This document shows, piece by piece, positions 8,282 through 13,572 of a stretch of 13,572 nucleotides of DNA. The notes below the pieces were generated by a model that ran no database searches, was not told the origin of the DNA, and saw nothing but the letters and a program-made list of their open reading frames with translations. The stretch is from Chloroflexota bacterium (GTDB lineage Bacteria > Chloroflexota > UBA6077 > CF-72), in assembly GCA_019242065.1 (NCBI GenBank), contig JAFAWJ010000293.1, positions 1-13,572 on the forward strand, given 5' to 3'. A program made the position numbers and the translations under genes. Every line of letters begins with the position of its first letter. Position 1 is the stretch's first letter.

Positions 8282-9262
8282 GTGTGGATGGCTCGCGGAT
8301 GTCCGCGGCAGGGACGCCGGCAATCGTCAGCCGCCGCCCGCGCCAGCGTGCTTGCATGTGTGCGCTTGCAAGATCGGCTGAAGTCACTCCTGGCGTCGCC
8401 GCCGGCTCGTCTGCTCCAGAAGTTCATGGACGACCGCGGCCTCACGCTCGCCTCGCTGCTCGCCTGGGGCATGTTGAACACCTTCCTGCCCCTGCTGCTG
8501 GGCATCCTGTCCCTCGTCGGCCTGCTCCTCGGCGACTCGCCCGAAGCCCGCGCCGTCGAGAACCGACTGCTCAACGTCCTGCCCGGGACAATCGACACCG
8601 TGGTCCGCGACAGCCTTGCGGCTCTTCAGCAGTCCGCTCGCGGCGTCGGGCTCATCAGCCTCGGCTTGCTGCTCTTCAACGGTTCCAACTTCTTCGTCAC
8701 CCTCGAATCAGTCTTCGACCTCGCCTATCACGTCCCAGAGCGCAACATCATCACCCAGCGCGTGGTGAGCTTCGCCGCCCTCTTCGGCGTGACGGCCTCC
8801 CTGTTGATCACCAGCGGCGCGGCGATCCTGGGCGGTGCTCTGGGCGAGACCGTGACGACCTACATCCCCCAACTGGGCCCGGTCATCGACGCCGGCCTGG
8901 GCACCTTCATCTCGGTGAGCGCACTCGTCGTCATGATGATCCTGATGTACTGGTTGCTTCCCAACCGGCATCACAACTTTGTGCACGCCCTGCCCGGTGC
9001 CATGCTGACATCGGTCGCCCTGGTGCTCGTGGTCCGCATCTTTCCGATTTACGTCGCGCTGTTCGGCGGCGGCTTCAGCGTCTACGCGGCGTTTGGGACC
9101 ATCTTGCTGTTCATGTTCTGGCTCTATATCGTCGGCGTAGTGCTCGTCGCGGGTGCAGTCTTGAACGCCTTTCTGGAAGACCCGGTTGGCTCAGTTGAGC
9201 GAGCGTCCATTGCCGCCCGCGCGCTGACCGGTCGGCTCGAGCCACCGCACACCGCCGCCTGA
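8282..9262 (+). CDS. YihY/BrkB-family integral membrane protein
   Basis: Up to 326 residues. The segment FMDDRGLTLASLLAWGMLNTFLPLLLGILSLVG matches the start of the YihY/UPF0761 (formerly 'ribonuclease BN') membrane family. About six hydrophobic helices follow, with NGSNFFVTLESVFDLAYHVPER between helices, a YWLLPNRHHNFVHALPGA segment, and a final helix pair with AAFGTILLFMFWLYIVGVVLVAGAVLNA. Family function is unresolved; 'RNase BN' is a historical misassignment. The start is uncertain: GTG 8282, ATG 8288, GTG 8348 and GTG 8360 are all in frame, and the Arg/Ala-rich first 25 residues do not look conserved, so a later start near 8348-8360 is plausible. The stop TGA shares its A with the ATG of the kinase gene, so translation of the two is likely coupled. 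Confidence 0.85.
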   Translation: MWMARGCPRQGRRQSSAAARASVLACVRLQDRLKSLLASPPARLLQKFMDDRGLTLASLLAWGMLNTFLPLLLGILSLVGLLLGDSPEARAVENRLLNVLPGTIDTVVRDSLAALQQSARGVGLISLGLLLFNGSNFFVTLESVFDLAYHVPERNIITQRVVSFAALFGVTASLLITSGAAILGGALGETVTTYIPQLGPVIDAGLGTFISVSALVVMMILMYWLLPNRHHNFVHALPGAMLTSVALVLVVRIFPIYVALFGGGFSVYAAFGTILLFMFWLYIVGVVLVAGAVLNAFLEDPVGSVERASIAARALTGRLEPPHTAA

Positions 9263-10245
9263 TGCCGTATGCGGTCGGTGCGCGCATTGACAATCGCTAC
9301 GAGGTCCGCTCCATCCTGGCCAGCGGCGGCATGGCCGACGTCTACCGCGCCACCGACTGCCAGACCAACGCCGACGTCGTGGTCAAGATTCCACAGGTCA
9401 TGCTTGCGGGTGATCTCGCCGCGTTCAATCGCTATCAGCGCGAGCTCGAGATTGCGCGTGGCCTGGACCACCCCGGACTACAGCGTCTGGTGTCCGGTCC
9501 CGACGCGCACTACATGGCCTTCGAGTACATCGAAGGGCAATCCCTGCGCAGCTATCTGGGCAAACGCGGCCGCCAGCTACCGCTCGACGAAGCTCTGGAC
9601 ACTACCATCCAGTTGGCCAGGACGCTGGAGTACGTGCACGGCCAGGGGATCGTCCACCGCGATCTGAAGCCCGAAAATATCCTGATCGACACGTCCGGCC
9701 ACGTCACGCTGACCGACTTCGGCATCGCCCTGCGGCTCAGCTCGCGCCGGCTGACCTTCTCCCATCTATCCAACGCGGTCGGCACGCCGGACTACATGGC
9801 GCCGGAGCAGGTTCGCGGCGAGCGCGGCGACGCGCGCACCGACGTGTATGCGCTCGGCTGCGTCCTGTTCGAGTTGCTCGCGGGTGAGGTCCCGTACCCG
9901 GCGCACGCCGACCGGCTGGCCGCGATGCAGCGCAAAGTGGACACCGACCCGCCCCTGATCAGACAGATCCGGCCGGACGTGCCGCTGTCGGTCGAGGCCA
10001 TCCTGTACCGCGCCTTGCGCCGCCGGCCGGCCGAGCGCTACCAGTCGATGGCGGAGCTGACCACGGCCCTGTGCGATCCAGACCAGGTGCCGACCCCCGC
10101 CAGCTACGCGTCTGACGAGCCGCCGCCCAAGCCGATCGGCGATCTGCCGCCGTGGCGCTCCACGCTGACGATCATGGCCGTCATCCTGGTCGTGCTGCTG
10201 GTGGTGGGCGTGCTGGCCCAGATGGCCCACCACCCGGCGGCCTAG
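9262..10245 (+). CDS. Ser/Thr protein kinase (Hanks type) with C-terminal membrane anchor
   Basis: A 327-residue bacterial eukaryote-like kinase. Lys42 (VVVKIP), Glu61 (the RELEIAR helix C), the catalytic loop HRDLKPEN (Asp134), DFG at 152-154 and the APE motif at 180-182 are all present, so it should be active. The glycine loop reads LASGGMADVY: the first and third glycines of GxGxxG are Ala (residues 20 and 25). After the kinase domain (about 12-275) comes a Pro-rich linker, one hydrophobic helix (about 302-319) and only eight further residues. There is no PASTA or other external sensor domain. The ATG overlaps the YihY stop (TGATG), giving translational coupling. Its 3' end lies 18 bp from the convergent permease gene, with no hairpin between. 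Its targets are unknown; the YihY protein is a candidate from context only. Confidence 0.93.
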   Translation: MPYAVGARIDNRYEVRSILASGGMADVYRATDCQTNADVVVKIPQVMLAGDLAAFNRYQRELEIARGLDHPGLQRLVSGPDAHYMAFEYIEGQSLRSYLGKRGRQLPLDEALDTTIQLARTLEYVHGQGIVHRDLKPENILIDTSGHVTLTDFGIALRLSSRRLTFSHLSNAVGTPDYMAPEQVRGERGDARTDVYALGCVLFELLAGEVPYPAHADRLAAMQRKVDTDPPLIRQIRPDVPLSVEAILYRALRRRPAERYQSMAELTTALCDPDQVPTPASYASDEPPPKPIGDLPPWRSTLTIMAVILVVLLVVGVLAQMAHHPAA

Positions 10246-10263
10246 ACGGTCGGCGACAGACAA

Positions 10264-11634
10264 CTATTCGTAGCGCAGGGCGACGATGGGATCAAGCTGC
10301 GAGGCTTTGCGAGCCGGATAAATCCCGAAGAACATGCCGATGGCCGCCGAGACGCCAAAGGACACGATGATCGCATTCCAGGGCAACACCGTCGTCCAGC
10401 CGGCGACAAACGGCAGAACCAGGGCCACGGCGGAGCCGATCAGGATACCGATGATGCCACCCATCACCGAGAGGACGACGGCCTCCACGAGGAATTGCAG
10501 CAGCACGTCGCGCGGCTGCGCGCCGATGGCCAGACGAATGCCGATCTCGCGCGTTCGCTCGGTGACCGACACCAGCATGATGTTCATGATGCCGATGCCG
10601 CCGACGACCAGCGACACCGCCGCGACGCCACCCAGCAGCATGGTCATCGTGTCCGACACGCTCGAGACACGCGAAATGATGTCGGCATTGTTGCGGATGG
10701 TGAAGTCGTCGGCCTGGTAGCTCTGCAGGCTGTGGCGCTGGCGCAGGAGTTCTTCGATCTGGGTATTGGCCGTGTCCATCTGACTGCTGTCAGCCACCTG
10801 GACGATGATCTGGCTGATGTTCTGGGTGCCGAAGAGCCGCACCTGGCCGGTGCGGAACGGGATCATGATCGTGTCGTCCTGGTCCTGGAAGCCGTTCGAA
10901 CCCTTGCTCTGCAGGACGCCCACGACCGTGAACGGCACGTTGCGGATGCGCACCAGCTTGCCAACCGGTGACTGGCCGTCGGGGAAGAGGTTGGTGACGA
11001 CGGTCTGCCCGAGGACGGCCACGCTGCTGGCGTTGGTGTTGTCCTGGTCGGTGAACGCGCTGCCCTCGGCAATCGTCCAGTCGTTGATCGTCAGGTAATC
11101 GGGATCGACCGCCTGCACGCGGGTCGACCAGTTCTGGTTGCCGGCGATGATCTGTGCGTTGCCGGACACCACGGGGCTGACACCGTTCAGTCCGGAAATC
11201 TTCTGGGAGATCGCGTCGGCGTCGGCCGACTTGAGCGTGATGGCACCGCCGGCGCCGCCGGCCGCGCCGCCGGTGCGGACGCTGCCCGGTGTGATGGTCA
11301 GCAGATTGACGCCGAGGCCGGCCAGTTGGTTGCTGACCGACGCGCTGGCGCCTTCGCCCAGGGCCACGATGGCGATGACCGCCGCGACGCCGATGATGAT
11401 GCCGAGCGTGGTCAGGATGCTGCGCCCTTTGTTGGCGCGCAGCGCGCCGAGGGCCGAGGGGACAGTCTGGAACACGCGCAGCCCCGCGCCCCCGCGGGCG
11501 GGGACTTCGGCGAGGAGCGCAAACGGATCTGATTTTGGCTGAGTCTCAGCCGGCCGCTCGCGAACCGCCGCCCCATCCGGTGGCGGCGGACTAACGACGT
11601 TGGTGGTGGTGTCGTCGACGATAAGAGTGGCCAT
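10264..11634 (-). CDS. MacB/FtsX-type ABC transporter permease
   Basis: A 456-residue permease with the MacB layout but no ATPase domain. A Pro-rich, probably cytoplasmic N-terminal extension (about 1-65) precedes the first helix (about 72-92, RSILTTLGIIIGVAAVIAIV). A large external MacB_PCD-like domain (about 95-325) follows, then three helices (about 332-355, 375-400, 418-438). The FtsX signature GIMNIMLVSVTERTREIGIR-LAIGAQPRDVL follows helix 2. Such permeases work with a separate ATPase and an adaptor to export peptides, drugs or lipoproteins. The adaptor lies just upstream, but no ATPase gene is in the window. GGAGG at 11644-11648 precedes the ATG by 9 nt. The ATG shares one base with the stop of the second mini-ORF. 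The MATL start looks like another copy of the repeated MAS/MAT motif upstream. Confidence 0.92.
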   Translation of the reverse strand: MATLIVDDTTTNVVSPPPPDGAAVRERPAETQPKSDPFALLAEVPARGGAGLRVFQTVPSALGALRANKGRSILTTLGIIIGVAAVIAIVALGEGASASVSNQLAGLGVNLLTITPGSVRTGGAAGGAGGAITLKSADADAISQKISGLNGVSPVVSGNAQIIAGNQNWSTRVQAVDPDYLTINDWTIAEGSAFTDQDNTNASSVAVLGQTVVTNLFPDGQSPVGKLVRIRNVPFTVVGVLQSKGSNGFQDQDDTIMIPFRTGQVRLFGTQNISQIIVQVADSSQMDTANTQIEELLRQRHSLQSYQADDFTIRNNADIISRVSSVSDTMTMLLGGVAAVSLVVGGIGIMNIMLVSVTERTREIGIRLAIGAQPRDVLLQFLVEAVVLSVMGGIIGILIGSAVALVLPFVAGWTTVLPWNAIIVSFGVSAAIGMFFGIYPARKASQLDPIVALRYE

Positions 11635-11717
11635 CAGTTCCGTCCTCCCCCGGCGCCGACGCTAAACGTCGCCATCAGTCGCGTACCTGGTGCCGCCCCG
11701 AAGCTGAGGCTCGCCAT
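11634..11717 (-). CDS. 27-codon mini-ORF B, coupled to the permease
   Basis: A 27-residue ORF beginning MASLSFGAAP, with an internal MATFS at codon 15 and ending GAGGGRN. It starts at 11717, sharing that base with the stop of mini-ORF A, and its own stop shares one base with the permease ATG. GGAGG at 11727-11731 lies 9 nt upstream. It is a near copy of mini-ORF A: 7 base differences, 5 of them changing the residue, which argues against strong constraint on the peptide. Frame and overlaps are kept intact. It may be a translated spacer that passes ribosomes to the permease. No known peptide family is recognised. That it is translated is inference. Confidence 0.5.
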   Translation of the reverse strand: MASLSFGAAPGTRLMATFSVGAGGGRN

Positions 11718-11800
11718 CAGTTGCGTCCTCCCCCGGCGCCGGCGCTAAACGTAGCCATCAGTCGCGTACTTGGTGTCGCCGCGACGCTGAGGCTCGCCAT
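11717..11800 (-). CDS. 27-codon mini-ORF A, coupled to the adaptor
   Basis: A 27-residue ORF beginning MASLSVAATP, with MATFS at codon 15 and ending GAGGGRN. It starts at 11800, sharing that base with the adaptor TGA, and ends in the same TGATG with mini-ORF B. GGAGG at 11810-11814, inside the adaptor's last Gly-Gly-Arg codons, lies 9 nt upstream. The C-terminus resembles the adaptor's own AAGGRN end, which shows the duplicated unit included the adaptor's 3' end. Function as a peptide is unknown and may not exist. Confidence 0.5.
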   Translation of the reverse strand: MASLSVAATPSTRLMATFSAGAGGGRN

Positions 11801-13572
11801 CAGTTGCGTCCTCCCGCGGCCGCGCCGCCGGCGCCGCCCGCGGGTGCGCCGCCGCCGCCCGGGGCACCGCCACCTGGTGCGCCGCCACCCGGAGCGCCAC
11901 CACCTGGTGCGCCGCCACCGCCCGGGGCGCCACCACCACCTGGTGCGCCGCCGCCCGCTGGCCGCTGGCCTGCGCCGCCAGCCGGGGCGCCGCCGCCGCC
12001 ACCAGGCCCGCGGCCGCCCAAGCCGAAGATGTTGCTGGTTCCGCCGCTGGAGCGGCTCGCCGTCGAGGTGCCACCCGAGGTACCCGTGACCACCTGGTCG
12101 CCAGTCTGCAGCCCGCGCAGGACGACGGTGTTGGTGCCGTCAGTGCTGCCCAACTGGACGGGCACGCGCACGGGCGCGCCGTCGCGCAAGACCACCAGGA
12201 AGCTCGCCGCCGTGGTGCCCTGCCCACTGGCGCCACTCTGACCCTGTGCCGCCTGACCCTGGCCACTCTGACCTTGGCCACCTTGAGCCTGACCCTGCCC
12301 GCCGCCAGCCTGTTGCCCCGCGCCTTGTGCGGCGCCCTGTCCCTGGCCCTGCGCGCGCTGTCCCTGCCCGCCCTGGCCTGTGCCCTGGCCACTCTGACCC
12401 TGACCAGCTTGGCCGCCCTGCGCATTGGCCCCTTGGCCCTGACCTCGTTGCCCCTGTCCCTGGCCGGCCTGGCCGTTACCCCCTTGGCCCTGGCCGGCTT
12501 GGCCACCCTGGCCGGCTTGGCCGCCCTGGCCCTGGCCACGCTGTCCCTGACCTTGACCAGCTTGTGCTTGACCCTGGCCACTGGCCTGCTGCCCTGCGCC
12601 CTGGGCGCCGCCCTGGCCCTGACCCGCCTGGCCTTGCCCCTGCGCACCGCCTTGCCCCGCAAACGGCACGCTGCGCCCCGCGCCCTGCGCGTAGGTAATC
12701 GCCGAGTTCGGCACCAGCACGGAATTGTCGTCCTCTTCAGTGATGATCGTCACCGTCGCCGTCATGTCCGGCAGCATGCGCGCATCGGTCGGATCGACCG
12801 AGATCAGCACGTTATACGTCACCACGTTCGAGGTGGTCGTCCCCGCTGGTTCGATGCTCGCCACCGTCCCCGTGAACGTGCGGTTCGGATACGCCGTTAG
12901 CGTGAAGTTCACCTTCTGCCCCGGCTGCACCTTGCCAATGTCTGCCTCGCTGACCGCGGCGGTGATCTGCGGCGTGCTCAGATCCGTCAACGTCGCAAAT
13001 GCATTACTGGCACTGCTCGAGGACGACGTCGTGGACGTCGAGCTCGACGACGAGGTGCCGACCGGCCCACCACTGATCCACTGACCGACCGCGCCGTTCA
13101 ACGCCGCGACGGTGCCATCCGCCGGCGCCACCAGCACCGCCGAGGCCAGATTGTTCTGCGCCGTCTGTAGCGCCGTCTGCGCACCGGCCACCTGCGCCGT
13201 GGCCGAGTCAAGGTCGGACTGCGTCGCCGGTGCCAGCGTCTGCGCCGCCGTCGCCATCTGCGCCTGCACCGCCGCCTGGTTCTGCGCGACCGTGTTCTGC
13301 GCCGACAACACCGTGCCCTGCTGACCGACCACCGTGTTCTGCAACGCCGACTGTGACTTGTTCAAGGCTGCCTGGGATTGATCCACGGAGCTCTGGCCCG
13401 ACTGCACGCTCGCGTCGTTCTTGCTCTGGTCGCTCGCCTGGCTGCTCTGCGCCGCCAGATTGCTGTTCAGCGCCTGATTCGCGCTGGACTTGGCCGACTG
13501 CAACTGCTGCTGGTTCTGCGCCTGGGCAGCCGTCTGAGCCGCGAGTGCCGTCTGCAGGCCGTTTTGCGCCGT
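11800..13572 (-). CDS. HlyD/MacA-like efflux adaptor, 5' end beyond the window
   Basis: The frame is open to the right edge, giving 590 visible residues; the N-terminal membrane segment and first half of the lipoyl/barrel region lie outside. Visible in order: a long Gln/Ala/Ser coiled-coil hairpin with few charged residues (residues 1 to about 145); a lipoyl half (APADGTVAALNGAVGQWI) interrupted by a Ser/Thr run; a beta-barrel part (VSEADIGKVQPGQKVNFTL, YNVLISVDPTDARMLPDMTATV); a 148-residue Gly/Gln/Ala insertion (12217-12660); the membrane-proximal strands FLVVLRDGAPVRVPVQLG and LQTGDQVVTG; and a Gly/Ala/Pro tail. It should bridge the permease to the cell exterior in a MacAB-like export system. 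An in-frame TTG at 13503 is unlikely to be the start because coiled-coil sequence continues upstream of it. The stop overlaps mini-ORF A. Confidence 0.9.
   Translation of the reverse strand, partial: TAQNGLQTALAAQTAAQAQNQQQLQSAKSSANQALNSNLAAQSSQASDQSKNDASVQSGQSSVDQSQAALNKSQSALQNTVVGQQGTVLSAQNTVAQNQAAVQAQMATAAQTLAPATQSDLDSATAQVAGAQTALQTAQNNLASAVLVAPADGTVAALNGAVGQWISGGPVGTSSSSSTSTTSSSSSASNAFATLTDLSTPQITAAVSEADIGKVQPGQKVNFTLTAYPNRTFTGTVASIEPAGTTTSNVVTYNVLISVDPTDARMLPDMTATVTIITEEDDNSVLVPNSAITYAQGAGRSVPFAGQGGAQGQGQAGQGQGGAQGAGQQASGQGQAQAGQGQGQRGQGQGGQAGQGGQAGQGQGGNGQAGQGQGQRGQGQGANAQGGQAGQGQSGQGTGQGGQGQRAQGQGQGAAQGAGQQAGGGQGQAQGGQGQSGQGQAAQGQSGASGQGTTAASFLVVLRDGAPVRVPVQLGSTDGTNTVVLRGLQTGDQVVTGTSGGTSTASRSSGGTSNIFGLGGRGPGGGGGAPAGGAGQRPAGGGAPGGGGAPGGGGAPGGGAPGGGAPGGGAPGGGGAPAGGAGGAAAGGRN
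11806..12009 (-). repeat. GGGAP-type repeat tail of the adaptor
   Basis: About 68 codons at the end of the adaptor gene encode repeated GGGAP and GGGGAP units, with a single GQRPAG interruption. The DNA is a short tandem repeat of CACCTGGTGCGCCGCC-like units. The tail is probably disordered and extracytoplasmic, and its last codons supply the GGAGG that serves mini-ORF A. Copy number is likely to vary between strains. Confidence 0.85.
12217..12660 (-). repeat. minisatellite encoding a 148-residue Gly/Gln/Ala tract
   Basis: The coding DNA is a degenerate array of 6-bp CCTGGC/CTTGAC-like steps, giving GQGQ, GQAGQG and GQGGQ with a few Ser, Arg, Asn and Thr. It contains no acidic, aromatic or large hydrophobic residue. 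It sits between two conserved beta segments of the adaptor (ending VPNSAITYAQGAGRSVPFA and resuming TTAASFLVVL), so it is an inserted loop rather than a tail. Confidence 0.9.

Larger units (their letters stand above)
11630..11822 (-). repeat. 83-bp tandem repeat, two full copies and a partial third
   Basis: Copies start at 11630, 11713 and 11796, exactly 83 bp apart. The two full copies differ at only 7 positions; the third continues about 25 bp into the end of the adaptor gene. On the minus strand each copy carries GGAGG, 9 nt, then the overlap TGATG. Within each unit the motif GCCATCAGT occurs twice (11630, 11671, 11713, 11754, 11796), spaced 41, 42, 41 and 42 bp, so the unit itself looks like an older, diverged duplication. 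No mobile element flanks it. Slipped-strand duplication of the adaptor-permease junction explains it best. Confidence 0.95.

Noticed and set aside
11630..11822. CRISPR-like or mobile-element repeat
   Set aside because: The units are contiguous near-identical copies with no unique spacers, terminal inverted repeats or transposase; tandem duplication explains them.
11804..12241. Pro-rich plus-strand frame with GAPPP repeats
   Set aside because: It is the antisense of the adaptor's GGGAP tail; the adaptor frame continues into conserved sequence.
12274..12900. Leu/Ala-rich plus-strand frame resembling a membrane protein
   Set aside because: It is the reverse complement of the Gly/Gln tract (CTGGCC-type repeats read as Leu-Ala), so the hydrophobicity is an artefact.
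13501..13503. TTG as the start of the adaptor
   Set aside because: The frame stays open to the window edge with the same coiled-coil composition, and an adaptor needs an N-terminal membrane segment not yet reached.

Overview
The window is high-GC bacterial DNA with tightly packed genes on both strands. No rRNA, tRNA, CRISPR array, transposase or phage gene is visible. The gene set (an actinobacterial-style membrane protein, a 'GITGDLA'-type glucose-6-phosphate dehydrogenase, a roughly 900-residue GH63-like glucosidase, a HlyD/MacB-like export pair with low-complexity Gly/Gln tracts, and a membrane-anchored Ser/Thr kinase) best fits Chloroflexota or Actinobacteriota. This is inference from family resemblance and composition. 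No marker gene settles the phylum.

Layout. (1) 55-999, minus: an uncharacterised four-helix membrane protein. (2) 1000-1190: a divergent intergenic region with a strong palindrome at 1120-1140. (3) 1191-3997, plus: a GMC-family FAD oxidoreductase followed after 14 bp by an MFS transporter, a likely two-gene operon. (4) 3912-6629, minus: a large GH63-like glycoside hydrolase whose 3' end overlaps the MFS gene tail to tail by 86 bp. (5) 6776-10245, plus: glucose-6-phosphate dehydrogenase, a YihY/BrkB-family membrane protein, and a Ser/Thr kinase whose start codon overlaps the YihY stop. (6) 10264-13572, minus: an export system read from the right edge, made of a HlyD/MacA-like adaptor (5' end outside the window), two 27-codon mini-ORFs created by an 83-bp tandem repeat, and a MacB/FtsX-type permease.

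Regions 3 to 5 suggest a carbohydrate-processing neighbourhood: uptake or export (MFS), FAD-dependent oxidation of an alcohol or sugar (GMC), glycoside hydrolysis (GH63-like), and entry of glucose-6-phosphate into the oxidative pentose phosphate pathway (G6PDH). A common substrate is not demonstrated.

The most unusual structure is at 11630-11822. An 83-bp unit is repeated so that the adaptor stop, two mini-ORFs and the permease start are joined by three identical TGATG stop/start overlaps, each with a GGAGG ribosome binding site exactly 9 nt upstream of the ATG. The repeat length (3n-1) lets the coupling survive each duplication. The adaptor also carries a 148-residue Gly/Gln/Ala insertion and a Gly/Ala/Pro tail. 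There is no gene-free stretch longer than 300 bases. The longest are 1000-1190 and 6630-6775.
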